Shown here: piece after piece, positions 9,909 through 24,900 of the stretch | Numbering within the stretch: the first letter of the stretch is position 1 | How the letters are laid out: each line of letters starts with the position of its first letter | NCBI GenBank assembly: GCA_026874595.1 | Contig: CM049310.1 | Span: forward strand, 22,110,058-22,174,057 | From: Sipunculus nudus | Taxonomy: Eukaryota > Annelida > Sipuncula > Golfingiida > Sipunculidae | DNA: 64,000 bases | Reading direction: 5' to 3' | The notes under the pieces: generated by a model | Told to the model about the DNA's origin: nothing | The model's input: only the letters and a program-made list of their open reading frames with translations | Database searches by the model: none | Program-made: the position numbers and the translations under genes

Positions 9909-12900
9909 CAGCCACTGACCAACAGCCTGTGGACAATGTTTTACATATGTAAGAGAATAATCTCAAACTCGGGACTGCCACATCCAAGAAAACGTTTCAT
10001 GCTATTCCTAACCCGGTTTATAATATCCAGTGCAGTGACAATACCTTGCTTATCATCTTGGGTTTGATTTGCATTATGAAGGCAATTTCCATCATTTTAT
10101 TCAGCCATCATCGTCATTTGATCATACATATTGTTATTATTATTATTTTTTTGTTTGTTCTTTAATTAACCTAACATCAAGATAAGAGACAATTCTTAAT
10201 ACAGGTATATATTAACATATCTTATTATTTATTGACCATAGTCTTTCGAGTTAAAAAATATTCATAGTATAAGCTAATAGTAGCTCAATATAGTTTACAT
10301 CATTATAATTTGCCAACAAAGACGATACAGTTTCCCTTTCCAGTGCCCTTTTTTTTATAAATTCCACACCATGCATGGAAAAAGTCAATCTAGCACTCGG
10401 ACAAATCGCACCCTCTCGCGTAAGTGTAACTTTTGTTGGTAGACTTTGTTGTCATATTCTCTTACTTACAGGTTGGTAACAACAAGGGCCTAACAAGGAC
10501 CCATCTCTGTCGCATTCTTAACTGATGTGTACTATAAAAACTTAATTATCTCTAATGCTTACTGTATGTTGCCAATCCAGTGCGGGTACCACTTTGACCA
10601 ATCCTTTGCTGCAGACAGACCACGAGGTTGAAACGGGCACAATGTCTAATGCTGTAGAAATATTTAAGAGCAATAAAATCAGCACCTAGGGCTGAGAAAT
10701 GGACATTTTTTTTCGCGAAGTGGTGTAGTTTTAGTGGATTGATATGTTTTTAAAAAAAGTTGATTGCATTACCTCGTGAAGATGGGGTTTTGGTTACATG
10801 TTCCCCTAAGGATACAACTTAAATGAATATCATATATCAAACTGAACGACTGCTTTTCACCATCTAGCACGCAAGGAAATGCGAGAAATAATATGATTAT
10901 AGGTAATTATGAAGTCTGTGATATTTATTCTATTTATAACCGTCATGGCCTTTTAATGACATACAAGTCGCCTCCAAATTATCTCATTGGCTAAAAAAGT
11001 ATTCATTTCATTGGTGGAATCGCAGTAAATGCAAACTTTGTATAGGAATACAAGGGCATGCTTACCAAGGTGCATGTATGTTCTACATTAATACGTTAAT
11101 AGGATAATTTGGTGAAAAAAAAACGCCAATGACTGGTTAAATAAAAAAAAGTCTTACTCAGTATTAATTTTAGATCTTGTTGGTGATAAAACAAATCCAT
11201 ATAAACAGTGTTATCATAGGCTATATTATACATCTGAGAAGTTTATAAACAAAAACTTCAGTTTATTATTGGAAAACATTACCATGAGTCTGTAAAAAGT
11301 GAATATATCAGCTAAACTGCGATATATTTCAGTAAAATTAGTTTGGACTTAGCCATAATAGTCTTAGATACATGAGATTGATTTTCCTTGGCGTTGCGTG
11401 ACAGCGTAAGGGAAGGGACATAATCGCGTCCCACATATCTGCTATAAAGTTAAGCCTGCATGTGTTCAAGATGTGAGGTTTCCCTTCCTGGCCCAGCTTC
11501 CCCAAAATTATTAATCCTATATACATACTACACCCTACAATAGATTTTTCTCACTTCAGCATAAAATATGCTGATTGAAGTCCCGCCACCTTCTCTGGCT
11601 TCATCGGTTGTCATAAGGCACTAAAGCTGCCATTATTTCGCGCCTGGTGTGCAGTAAGGTGTTTGCAGAAATTTCGCTCAAGTTATTTTACCATCAACTG
11701 TTTATTGTGGAATACAGAGTGAGACACGTGGAAAAAGCAATTTTCAGAGAGATATGGATTCCCAAGCAACGCGCGGCATATCTTTCTTGCAACTTTACCA
11801 TGCGTTTGAATCACAGTTACAGCGTGGTCTAACGGGTTTTGACATAACCGCACCATAGCCGGGTTTGCCACCTTTGCGAAAAATAACCCACGGGTATTTA
11901 TACCACATGGCGCTTTCCGCTTCCGTAATCGCAGCTCTGTGAAAACTCAGTCTTAACGCTTGACTCGCTTATATCAGCTGACCAACAAAATGACACTCCG
12001 ACAGCCTTAGTTACTTACTAGATTTTAAACCAGATTGTATACTGATGCCAGATTACTGTCTGGACTGTATATTAATCTTCGATATCAATCTGTTTTAACT
12101 TAAGTGAACATACATGTTATGTTTATAACATTAGTTTAGCAACCAATAATAACGATACCAGAGGACGAACTTGAAAATAAGTCCATTTTGAATCAAAGAC
12201 TTACTTGACCATAATTGTTTGATCACTTAGACTCACGGCACCAGCGTAATTGGTCACATTATATGGAGCCATTTTCATTATCCATGTCTGAATCTGCGTC
12301 TTAACTGAATATAAACCCAAAATAATCAATAATTAGTAACTGAATTTAGCCCAAACATATTCATTGCTATAAGTGTATAGACTAAAACTATTTTTTTTCA
12401 CAGAATTTCAATCATCTTTCATAAAATCGGTGCTATTTGGAAGCATAACAGTGGATCTGTCAGTCTTTGCTGTATATGTGAAAACATATGTCGTATATAA
12501 GCACAATATCCTATGTAAAAGTCCTTGTTTTCATGTGAATATATTTAAGTGCTTGATCCTTATTTGAAAACGAAATATGAGACGTTAAGATAAAGATAAT
12601 GAATTCATTTTATGACATATTGTGATCTTGACGGGGTCACACCGTATGCAGAAATGAGCACTTTAATACGAAACGATGTGATTCTTCTTGCTTGAATCCG
12701 GTCATGAGGGGCTTGTACATAAAACGTAACCCGAACACGAAATCTTGAGGTGAAGCGTTACGTTAAAAATAATTTAGAACTTTCTCATGTTGACGTCTGG
12801 CACGTTTAGATAGACGCATATGAGGTTGTGTGTAAAGTTATGTGTGTATACGCTTTATTTCTTTATAAAATCTATATAAGGTATCCTCAATTAAAAAATG

Positions 12901-14985
12901 TTCATCTATCTTTTTTAATATTTCTATTAATTTTTAGATCATAAATGTCCTATTTTTCGGTAATGCGTGCATGTTGGGGCGTGACCCGCTCTCCGCTCTG
13001 TTAGAGGAATAAAGGTACCTCACTTAAGAAAATTACCCGCTTACAGTGCACTATGAAACAGAAGTTTAAGACAAATTTTCTTCTTTTCAAGAAGCAGACG
13101 CTTGTGTATTTATGGAGAGTACCAAAACCTGAGATGAAAGAGGGAAGATGTGTTTATATGTGAGGTTCTAAAAAATAATGTTTCTAAAAGATAGTACTTG
13201 TTTTTTTTATTAATTAAAATATCAGTTTGTTAGACAAATGATACATAATTATTCTCTTTCATAAGACCATTCTAGTAGGGTTAGCTCTTCGACAAAACCC
13301 CGTTTGATAGGGTTTATTGATGTTTTAATCAGAGAAAACAGATTTTTTAAAAATAATCCCTTAAAGGGTTTCTGTATATAGGGACACTAAAAACCCTTTC
13401 CATATAAGAATGTATCAAGATCTTAATTTCTGGTACCCATACATGCATGACTGAAATATGTCTTAACAAGTGAACCCATAACTACCCAGCTGTTAATTTG
13501 ACCTTGAGCATGTTTTTGGGAAGAAGGAAAACCAAGAATTACATGTCGTGCTCATTATATAGGATAACAGCTTGAAAAATAAGCAATGAAATTTTCAGGA
13601 ACATTTATATTATTTTATATACACTGAAGCCATGAGGCGAAAGTTCATCCTGTGACAGATAGATAATGATTTGGTTTTTGTTATAAATAGTAACACATAT
13701 GATAAAGCATGACACTGGATATATACATGTAAGTCATTGCATATAGAGAAACCCAAATAATATCTCAATTCTTAAACTAATAAAGCTGGTATCAAATATT
13801 TCATTTTCTATTACCGGAGGCCTCAGGGTTAAACCTGTCATTACCGCACATTGAAATATATGTGTAACATGACTATATCAAAGACGTACTTTGCTTGAAG
13901 AGGATATAAACGAATATACTGTGACCATTCCACGGTAAAACGTGATTGATACATGTTATATCGTATCGTATCCACTTGTAGTGATTACCCTATTAATCAT
14001 ACTCAAGGTTGATTAGACTATAGGAAATTGCAAAGAAAGTGCAAAGTAAACTACATAAAATTCAGAAGTCCAGTCTGTTAGAAACTGTTGACGTTGAACA
14101 AGTTCACAAAAATATATAAATTTAATTTTCGGAACGTATTTTACAAATACAATTAATTGTCAAAATCTAGATTGATACGTATACTATTATACGTACGTAT
14201 AATATTAACGCAAGAAAATATATATTTACAGTTTGTTGTTATATAAATTCAGCTGGGTGCTTATTTGCAAAGATGCAATAAATGTTTTCTCAAATGTACT
14301 AGTATTTTTCTTTGTAATTTTGTTTTGTAGAGGGTCTGTCGATATTATCTCAATGAAGGAACAGATGGCCACAGGTCACAGGAGACGTCTCATTTTTATA
14401 GCTATATGTTTGCAGTTACCGAGTCATCGCAAGGGAACATCATCCCTCCCCCCCCCCCCCTTCCCCACCCCCCACAAAAATACCATCCCCCACCAATTAC
14501 CTTCCATCCGGCTACCTGCAAGGGGGCAGTAATAGGACTATATAGCCAAGATGAGATGTGTAGCTTTAAAATCAGGTTACGGTCAAAAATGAATATCAGG
14601 TTCAAATCTATTACCTGTGACTACTACTAGTACTCATAACAAAGGTAAGTTTTGGAAAACAACCGTATAAAACTAACGTAGAGAGAGCTACAACAGGGCA
14701 TCGGCAATGAGTGTCAAGATCAAACCTAACACTAGAAACTTTATTCATTTCATAAAGCACCTACTTTTATACATACATATTAAGTGGCGCTTTACAAAAG
14801 TACTAAAATATATTATAACACTAGAGAAAAATCTAATAAAAGCTTTGTCGAAAAAGATAGGTTTTCAATTTTCTCTAAAAATCGTCCTTATTTTAAACAT
14901 CGTTAGGAAGTTCTTTCAACAGAGAAGGTCCACATGGTGAAAATGCCCGATCAGCAAACGTTTTGTTAGCATTTAACGGCATATA
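9909..14985. other. non-coding stretch
   Basis: AT-rich, with no coding signal I can support. It contains a 13-base C run at 14448-14460, which creates spurious proline- or glycine-rich open frames. No RNA gene recognised. Confidence 0.55.
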
Positions 14986-15802
14986 TTAATGTTCAATATT
15001 GTTATTTGACCTGAGGTCTAGTCTTTTTTTCAATTGACACATTTTCCAAAAACTGTGGTCCATTTCCTTGCAAACCTTTAAACACAAAATAGAGGATTTG
15101 AATTTGATACGTTCGGCTATTGGTAGCCAATGCAATGCTTTCAAGGCTTGCAATGAACTGTAATGTCTGTCCTTCCGCAAAACCAGTTTTGCAAAAATGT
15201 TTTGAATCCTCTGCATTTAATGTAATTAATGATTTGCAATTATATAAAATATACTATTTGAAAAGTCAATATGTGACATTACCAGGCTAATAACTGTATA
15301 ACTAGAATTTTGGTTGTTTCAGTTATGAGAAACCGCCTGATAGATTTTTTATTCTGGAGGTTAGTCATAGCAGTTTTGCCAAATTTTTGTTGACATGTTC
15401 TTTGAAGTTCAATGTCTTATCAATCCACGCGAACCTAGATACTTTATTACAGGAACCTTTTCAATAATATCGCCTTTAATGTTGATGACTATTGCTGTAC
15501 AATTTGACAGTTGATTTTTGCTTCCAAATAAGGTAAACTCTGTCTTTGAGCAGTTCATTTTTAATTAATAACAATCCATCCATGCATGCGTTGATGTCTA
15601 GAATAAACTTTTCTAAATCTGAGATGCCCGTTGTCTCTGCATTTAATATGTTTGGGTTGAACTCGTTCTTTAGAATGATAGTTATCACACTTAAATCTAA
15701 TATCTGTGGCTTACTCAGACCAAAGTAATTTTTTTTTCGAAAATAATATTGTAGAGCTAACGTAATCATTGGCAGAACTGGGTTATAATGGGGAATCGAC
15801 AA
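14986..15802 (-). pseudogene. CR1/L2-like non-LTR retrotransposon reverse transcriptase, 3' remnant
   Basis: Read on the minus strand, the 15802-15476 frame contains the thumb-region pattern LEKFILDINACM ... LLLIKNELLKDRVYLIW, equivalent to the 'DI..WM..N.LKLN..KTE.ILFG' block of CR1/L2 RTs. A stop-broken middle (about 15460-15290) resembles the WIDKTLNFKEHVN block. The 15216-14986 frame has MQRIQNIFAKLVLRK ... LKALHWLPIAERIKFK, the well-known 'QRIQN.AARL..L.WLPI..RI.FK' C-terminal motif. The frames are discontinuous and stops are frequent, so it is dead and 5'-truncated. No 3' tail repeat was identified. Confidence 0.85.
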
Positions 15803-16427
15803 TGTAATGAAGAGCTTGGAAATAAGGTCATGGTCAAAATTAAATATCCTTCAGTTGCAAATCTGTCAGCTATGACTATTAGTGTCCTAGAAGCCAATTT
15901 CTTTTGATAAAATTCGCATAATTTATATCTTATGCATACACGGGCAGAAGAAAATAAAAAAAATACAATCGCTGCTAAGGCCCATGAGAAAGTCCACCCG
16001 CAAAAAAAATTGAACCATCCTGATAAAACAATACACTCGTCATCCCTTAAATCCCTCCCACGAACTACGGACATATCTGACTTTATAACTTATTAGCATG
16101 AATGATTTTAGTTTTTTTTCCATACAAATATCACACTACACAACATAGGCCATGATGGTGATTATAACAGTTGTATAGTTGTCCTAATTTTAAAGTAATA
16201 CTAACCGGCATTTTTCATTATAGAAATGCCGTCTACACTTTCACGTATTTTCTTTTTTTAAGCACTGTTAAAAGCAGAAGCTATACGCGTCCAAGCTATA
16301 CGCGCATGAGTCATATCAAATTTGAATAACTGAAGGTCTAGTTCTTAACTAAAAACTTATGTTAACTATATTTGCCCTGCTAAGTGCCAGCTGAAAGCTC
16401 TTGTTTGTCATTCTCAACAAGAGACCC
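15803..16427. other. non-coding stretch
   Basis: No recognisable feature. The upper part may continue the decayed non-LTR element, but no RT motif is readable. Confidence 0.5.
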
Positions 16428-16680
16428 GTGGTGGCGTATTGATTAGGGCGATGGACTTGTAACTACAAAATGGTGGGTTCGATCGAGTTCCGTTCATACC
16501 GTCTGTTGCGCTAAGACTGGCCAAAGTTTTAAATATAAGGGCGCGCCCTCTTCAATCAAGAGTGGATGGTTATTGGTCATGGGAGTCAGGCAAATGTTGA
16601 ATAACCTTCTAGTGCCTTTTATTGCTACTTGGGCTGTATGCTTCCCTAGGGGCTATAAGAATGAACAGGCCGAAAAGACA
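16428..16680 (+). mobile_element. tRNA-derived SINE
   Basis: A diverged pol III internal promoter is visible: box A-like TGGCGTATTGA (16432-16442) and box B-like GGTTCGATCGA (16476-16486), 34 bp apart. The tRNA-like head runs into a body (GTTCATACCGTCTGTTGCGC ... CTAGGGGCTATAAGAATGAACAGG) of the kind seen in widespread invertebrate tRNA SINEs. It does not fold as an intact tRNA. The 3' boundary is approximate. Confidence 0.65.
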
Positions 16681-18028
16681 TCAAGACCAAGAGTAAAGTC
16701 TTCGAGATTGACATTGTCGGTGATACCAGACCAGACGATACTTAACCTTCACACAAACGTTATAGTGTATTTATTTTCTGGCTTAAGTGGGGAAACTTGG
16801 AAAGGATCTTTTGACTAACAACAACTAAGTGATTAGCAATTACAAGTTAACCCTGCATAAGATAAATATGGCTACCACTAACAAGCAGTGTGAACATATA
16901 ACCTTTTTTGTTGAGCAACACTAAGACCTCCAAATTTACGTAAAACCAATCTCTTCCAGTTCAGATGCGTTCCCACTTTCCCCTATTGAACCACCGATGC
17001 GCTATGATTTTGGCTTCTTCGGTCTTCGTCGGATTTCGTGAAGCACTCCTGTGCAGTTCGTAGAACGCCCAATTAGCGTAATGTAGGTGAAGCCCGCAAT
17101 TTAATTTTTGAGTCGACTCAAAACTTTTACGCTGCTGCTATGAATTGTCAAATTTCGTAGGTCATGTGTAACTCTTATAATGAGTAGCTAGTCTTAAGTG
17201 TTCGATATGTATCGTAACTATTGTCTATGTTGCTCGTAGCAGGAGCGCGGTGGTTCCTTGTTATCCGTAATAACTAGAACCTCCTACAATACAAACTGCA
17301 GATTTACTGTTTTGAACTTTTATACTAGCTGCGCAGTCCGTAAATAATTCGAAAAAGCGTCGTAGGACTTTTTAGTGGCTTAAGCTGTGTTCCTATATGT
17401 AGGCGTTTATGAGTATTCACGCATATACGCGCATATGGAAACACAGTTATTTTTCACGCATGTACGCACATACGCATATAAGCGCTCATGGAAACACAAC
17501 ATAAGTCCTTGTCGTGTCATCAGGGCCGCATTGTCTGGAATTTCGTAACCGGCGATATCTTTCCTGTTCGTAGCGCATCGCGAGTTCAATACGTGTAAAT
17601 AGGAACTTTCTTTATTCACTGGTAGACGGCCGTGACTACTTGTCTTCAATATCTAACCGTAAAACCAAAATTTGTTACAATTCAAGATATGTTTATGTAA
17701 TCTGCTTTAAAACAATTCTTATCCAACACACTTGAACGGACTACATTGTCCTCTTTACTACATTTATACCTAGGCCGCTGGTATAGTTAGAGGCCCCGAA
17801 GCCTTGTGGGGGACAGATTTGACTCCAGCAATCCCTAATTTAGTAAACAGCAGCAAACTCTTGTGTAGCGGATTTGCTCTCGAGACCGGTCTCTATCAAA
17901 CTGTATGGTCTCGAGACTTGCATCACTGTATTAGGGCGGTAAATCTTTATCAGGCATGCGTTTAATCATAAACAATCTAAATTTATAGTCAGGGATAAAT
18001 TTGATAACGTGATTCTAAGCATGTGAAT
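16681..18028. other. non-coding stretch
   Basis: No gene recognised. A 12-bp palindrome GAGACCGGTCTC lies near 17883, with a further GGTCTCGAGAC about 25 bp on; no function assigned. Confidence 0.55.
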
Positions 18029-18934
18029 TGTTACGGAACCTAATCTCAACAGATAACGTAGTCGTGACGAACATAAATTTTGTAATGGAGATAAAAAAGA
18101 TCAGATTCTGTAACACTAAGCAGCGTAAAAAGCGTCTAGGGGAATGAATAAAGAAGTCAGTGGCTTTTTGTTAACAAATAATTATAATTTATTTTTAAAA
18201 CAATCCTACCATTACAATACACTAAATCAATACAATTACACAGTGTAACAACGGTACAACAGTAAATCAATACAAGTATATAAATAAAGTGTACAATACC
18301 TGGATACCACCACTGTCACAGCGACAACAAGTCCTTTATAACGTACAACCCAGATGAACAGTTCACATAAATCTTCTCAGAGAATAACAGTCCAGTTCAT
18401 TCACAAAATCGATCCGTTGTAATCCAAAAGTGAAGTTCTTGTTATAATCCCGAAAGCAAACTGAAGACTATATAAGATCCGTCACAAATTTAGAAGAAAA
18501 TCTATAACTGCTGCACTTTTCGGAAAAGGTCCACAACTGACTTACACTCTTCTGTGTCCGCTGGAATATTTCTCTCCCGACTCTAAAACATAGCCCCTTA
18601 TTTATAAATTTATACCTCAAGCCTAGAACTTTCCATTTCTTGAACAATCCAAAGAACCCAATAGTACACACGTTACAGGAAACATCTAGAACAACGAATG
18701 CTGTGTTTCTATATATCAGGGTTCACACGTGGGCCGGCCCGGCTCGGATAGGCGAGAATGCCCCGAACTAGCATGACCGCTGTGATCACACGCGGGCCGC
18801 ACCCGGCCAGCTAGAATAAGGAACGCTGTAGCATAGCAACGCCCAGGGCTTGAGCCAAACACGAATCAGAATGTCAACAGCGCACAATAAAAGAGACATG
18901 TCAACAGCTTACAATAAAACAGACATCTGTAACA
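18029..18934 (-). mobile_element. solo LTR, copy B (reverse orientation)
   Basis: 906 bp, reading TGTTACGG...TGTAACA on the plus strand, i.e. TGTTACAG...CCGTAACA on the minus strand. The TATA region (TTATAAATAAGGGG, minus, 18594-18607), the GC-rich promoter block (about 18730-18800) and the AATAAA-TTATAATTATTTGTTAAC block (about 18165-18200) match copy C at 62782 closely. The flanks (GTGAAT / GTTTAT) do not show a clear target-site duplication. No internal element sequence. Confidence 0.85.
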
Positions 18935-21900
18935 GTTTATACCACCTGCCAAAAACCACACTGCTCCGTATGAAAACCGGGAGTCATCTTCGTCATAAAT
19001 TGCTCTAGGTCTGGGATACATTATTACAGCTCCAGATAAAACGTATTTAGACATAAACAAACGTCCGATTCTGTTCTAAGTCCTTCATTAAATTTACGCC
19101 TGCCTGGGGAACTCGTCCGGACTTAAGCCGGTATAAATCTTAAACCGTTATTACCTTAGGATCTATACTGGAATTATCTACTGGCTAAACATTAATTTAC
19201 CATAATTACATGATAAGCTCTTCAGGCTCAGGAGATTGTGTACATATACATATATACATTAACACACACATACATACATATAAATATACATATATATGAT
19301 CATTTGTATACAATTATTCATATATATCTTTTCTAAATGCTAGAGTTTATTACAAGCGTTTGTCATTATCTATATTTGTCTCTTACCCGTTGTTGCAGGG
19401 TTGACACTCCCTGTTAAACTTTCACCGAGTCTCTTAACTTAAACGGCAGCCTAATTAATGCCATGGCACGCTTTAATATAACACTGCCCTCCTAGTAAAA
19501 TTATGACAGGGCATAAAGATCTGTTTCAGGCATCATAAACGTCCTCCTGTGCTGGAGTTGCACATAATATGAGAATGGGAGGGGAAAGTAAGTAAACATT
19601 GTTAAAACACAGACACCTTTCTTGACACCTCCGGATCTGCGCTCTTGTCTCCCACTTACAACCAGAGAACAGAAGAATACCATTCAAATACATTGATCTA
19701 ATGGAAAACAAATATACTCGTGCATTTTTCCTAATTTGATTCCGGTGAGATAAAGGTTTAACACCTGCTGTTTTTCAGAACATTTGGTTGTGATCACTGT
19801 GCTTTAAAATGTCTGCTATTTGAAAGTTCGTAAGATAGGACTGCAGGACGCCATCGGCACTTAATCATACCGCTTATTTATCTAATTTTACTGTAGATGA
19901 CACAAAAGCGCCCATGGGCCATGTCTTTAAGCTGTAAGGGAGGGCAATTAGGACTTTCCATCAGCTTAAACATGAGCTGCCAGGGAACTGACCTAAGTCT
20001 GGCCGAGGACTTTCACAACATATACAATGGTTTATTTTGAGTAGAATTTCACAAAAAAAGATATTGGTCCATCAACAATTAACAATGAAATCAAGCTTAT
20101 TCGGAACCAAAGTACGATTGACCCATGAACTTATGTTAAGCTCTCTTCGGCTTTCTTTCAGGGTTTCCTTGCTTATGAGAGGTTCTTATTTATGTGGCTT
20201 ATTAATCGCCTTAAATTCGAGAGAGTTGGTTAAATTAAAGATACGTTGTATTTTCTAAACCCTTCATTCGTGTGTCCCTAACTCTATGCATGGGGTATTT
20301 TTTATATTAGAATTTTTACCCCCATCCCTCGTCGATGGTTCTCATACCTTTTGACTACGCACCATACCGATATTTGCTTAAGTAACCATAGCGACAATAT
20401 TTATAGCAAAACTATTCTAACCATTAAGAGATAAAGATGTGATTTATCCTATTTAAAAAAAGGTAATTATAGACCATGCCGTTTATAAGTTCACAGGAAA
20501 CTATGAAGTGGGAGTATTTCTCTGATGCGAAAAGCAAAAGCTATTCCAGGAAGGAACTGGAATTGACAAACAGAGTACGATAAAGGGTATATAGGTCTTA
20601 TGTATATAGAAGATGCTGTATAGCTAACAAGACCCTGTTTTGTGGTTACAGACACCACTTTCCCAGGAATTTATCTAAAGTGATATGCCAGAGACTGTCG
20701 AGTCGTCTAAGCCAGGAACATACCCCCGCATTAGTAAAAATGTATGGAAAGGCTGGACACAGAATAATGTAGTCGATTCGCGAACTTTAGAAATACCCAC
20801 TTATCATCTGGTCTACGCCATTGACATTATCTTTTAAGCGTCGCCATCTTTCAAATTTCAGGCCCCTGAGGTATATTTCTTCGATGGCTAGGTGATTTCA
20901 GGATTTTTTTTCATTAAATGGCTGCCTCAGGTGATTGTTAGTGGGTTGCATTTATTTTAAGCTGTTTCCGTTCCCACCGCTATCCTGACATAAGTTTGAG
21001 TTAAAGTTAACATTGTTAATTGTAATGGGTTAAAAATTGGACAAGGAACGGGATGCATGGAGAATAATCCGTTGGACACTAAAACGTGGTATTTCTTATA
21101 GTGGGTTAAATACAAGCTCGTTGCGCCGCAAGCTGAACTATATATGACTCCAACATGGTAATCATTTATTCTTACAAGGCTCAAGTGGAAATTTATAAGC
21201 TTAAGTAACAATTATGTATAGTCTGTGTTCATGCCTGAGAGAGAGAGAGAGAGAGAGAGGACGAGACAGAGAGAGAGCTGTAAATAACACGTGTTCATGT
21301 GTTTAACGTAAGAGTCGTATTTTTTTGTAATATATCAATCCAACGTCTATTCAAGGGACAACAATGACCTTATGAAATACTGCTTGTTTAACCCGATACA
21401 AACGGATATCATACGATGTAAATGTATCCAGACTTTCCTGGCACGGAACAAATGGTATTTTTTTTTTTTGGCCAGTTGTGACCGAAGTGGTGACTCTAGT
21501 GAAATCCTAATTGTATCTTAATAGTGTACTCGATCAAAATGCGAGAGAAAAACGTCAAAATGCGAGAATCATATTTTCTGTGAATTATCATTCTCAGCTT
21601 CAAATGCGAGAGGTAGCATTCAACTTAATAAGCGGCTGCTTATTAAAACCAGCAGAAGCGGATATCATTTACGTTAATTCCCCCAGCAATGAGCTAATGG
21701 TGTTTAAACCATACATTGATGACGTCAGAAAGATTCTAATGATGCCCGTTTTCATCTTTATCTTCGTCTTCTGAATTTTTGTATTGATTTCATTTCAAAT
21801 AACAACTGAAAGTCAGACTTTATACAAATGTTTGTCTATGAAGACATTTATTTTAACTTACCAGTGGATATTTAATTTTTTAATCAATTATATTCAAATA

Positions 21901-24900
21901 AATTTTAACTTCAACTTATTCGACTGAAAGGATTATAGATAGCAGAAAGTAATGAGCTTTTTTAATCTGAGATTAAGAATAAAATGATTAAAGATTTTTT
22001 GTAACCACGTAAGTGGGAGTGTATATGTCTGTTCAAAGTTTGTGATGTAGGCAAAAAAATATGTAAGAAATCACCGACTCATGTGATAAATGGCCGACAT
22101 TAAACATTATTAACTGTTGAGTACACAACTACCTTGTGCAAAAGATGATTGCCTTCACCAGGGTATACGTTCATCTCCATTCCTGTGTGTGTGTGTTTGT
22201 GTGTGTCTATGTGTTGTATGTGAGCAAAAACAGCACTCCGGCAATCATGAATGGAATCTCGTTACATTTTCGTGGAATTTCGGGAATTGGCCAATGAAGA
22301 AACGACTATATAGATTTTGGTGTTGATCAGACTCATGATCCAGATTCAGGAATATCATCAAAGAATATTTACAAATGTACAGTTATTTATTCACAAATGA
22401 AACTGGGAGTATAAAATGTGTGCCAAATAAGTGAATGCAAACACGGTTTGGAAGCATCTACGATAGGGACCCCCCACAAGGCGGAGTAATTCCTTAGAAT
22501 GTAGATTTTTAATTTAAAATGTGTTTTTTGTCTGTTTAATGGCAAAGTTAATTTGATGTGACACGTTTTTAAGATTAACAATAATGTGATTTGAGTTTAT
22601 GACTTCTCTTAACAATGTGACGTCAAATGAGTGATTAGGGGCTATGTATAGAAGGACGTCACAAACAGATATAGGCGCTTAGATACATAATGTTACACTA
22701 CATATGGCATTCCAAACTGATTTTCTAAGCGAAAATTAGTCAATGTCGCTCAAGTCTCTCCTTATGCGGGCTGTGGCGGTTTGTTAACCAGACCTAGTAT
22801 CACTAGCCAAATTTACTTCCACAACCATTTTCATTTATGGAACATGCATGCAACTAATTAAATGTTGACCTAGAGGACAACCGGCATAGATCAAGTGTCA
22901 TGCACGAGAGTAATTGAATTACAATATAATGGTTTATGGATCGACACCCAAATTGTGCATATATAACCATTATCTATTTTTTTGTACATTATTTGCTAGA
23001 ACACTTTACATAAGCCGTAAGGAATTAACTGTTTCAATAATCTTTAACCCGGTCAATTAATCTTTTAACAATCTGTAATTTCGAGTTCTTCCTTCAGAAA
23101 ATTCTTACACAATCTTCTAAACGGAAACAAATAGAAACGAAATCGCTAATGAGCAAAATATGCTGGAACTCACAACGTATTTTGTTTACTCAATTACGTT
23201 TATAAATTGTTCTGCATCCGTTCATTAATATTTTATAAGTCAATGCCTGACATTTTAAATATTATAGGAACACTATTATCTACAAAAAAAGCATATACCT
23301 GATCCATGTTTATTGCCGTATTTGTTTACTTTCCCTATTACCCTCCTTTTAAGGGCACTGGTTGATGTCTTATATATTTTATCATTTTTCACCACAGAAT
23401 TGGCTCTATCTCCTGCTTTTAATACTTTTTACTTAAAAAAAGAACGGTGCATATTTTATTAAAAGCACATCATTGCTTCAATCTGAGTTATTATAAGGAA
23501 ATAGACATTCACTGTGAAATCTGGGCAAATATTTATATCTGATGTTTATTATTTTCTTTGAAGACACGATGGACAGCGTTGTATTTCTAAGAAACGAGGA
23601 CCCCATCTTAACCTCCTCTTTTATCCCAGCTGTCGATGACTCATTCAGTATAACTGTGGCTGGCATCAAGAGCCAGAGTGATTGAACAACCGTTGGCTCT
23701 GAAGACTGATAGCCGAAGCTCCAAAGAGTAAACAACCCCCGGCGGAGATAGATTGGAATACGCTCCTCACGTAGCGGTTATACCCAGCAGCCAACCCAGA
23801 TCTATTTTCGTGTAACCGCTGCTTTTTATAGCGAGATTCTCTGTGTTTGAACACCAGGGTGCGCACAATGCAAAGTATTGTAATCATACCAATGTGACCA
23901 TGTTATCGAATTGTGCATATAGAAAAAAAACTGATTTTAAACATACCACACCCGCTCTCGTTGGCCTGATAACACCATTTCTGGCACAGGGCTACGAATC
24001 AGACCAGCTGGATTGGGTGTCTCCGTATAATCAAACCAGCGAGAGTGGATGCACAATGTGATTCCATGCTCTAATTGGTCCGATTACAATTCTTTGCTCT
24101 GTGTTATTCGCACCCTTGTGTTCAGTCCCAGAGATCCCTGCTATACAAAACAGGGGCGACTGCAATGTATAACCGCTCAGTGAGAAGCGTAATATTTGAG
24201 AAGTTTTCGGGAACCGATTGGTCGACGCTCAGGACATGGTTGTTACAGTTTTGAGAGATTTTGGAATCAGATGGGTTTGAAATGAATCTTGCTTAATACT
24301 GGTGTAACATAACAGCCATGAAGGAATGGCAAACAACACAGGAACTGCATGCTTAAAAATAAAATATTTATTTAAACTTTTCACAATAAGTATATATATA
24401 TATATATGTTAGAATTTTAAAAGTTTTGTTCTTAACACGTTACATAATTGTTTTGTTTTTGCTTCTTTCCTTGCAAAGCACAGCCCTTAATTTTTACTCC
24501 TTAAAGATGAAATTATAGACTGTGTAGCGTGATGTTCTGGCAACTTCATGGAAACCTTCAGATAATAAACGACAATTAATTAGCTGCACAAAAATACAAT
24601 AATAAAATATTTCTAAATAAAATTAAACAAAATCAAGATACACTCTATATGGCAACAATTGTAAAATCTCTGTCTGCAGGACCTGGACACTAATAAACCT
24701 ATCTGACTGAACAGTTTTATATCTTGGCAGCCATTTATTCTGTAAACAAACTTTGTTACAAATCAATCTCCCATGGCAGCGGCTGCCCTTTTCTCGACTC
24801 TGTCAGAGTCGTCCTGTTTACAACAACAACACTGCATTAACACTGCAGGAGGAACAAATGTGCTAAATTTCCAAAAAGTGTACCAGCTGATGTATTATTT

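Noticed and set aside
14402-14630. Proline-rich and glycine-rich open frames
   Set aside because: Caused by the 13-base C run at 14448-14460 and nearby C-rich sequence.
16428-16510. Possible functional tRNA gene
   Set aside because: Box A and box B are present but diverged, and the acceptor arm and cloverleaf cannot be completed; the flanking body fits a SINE.
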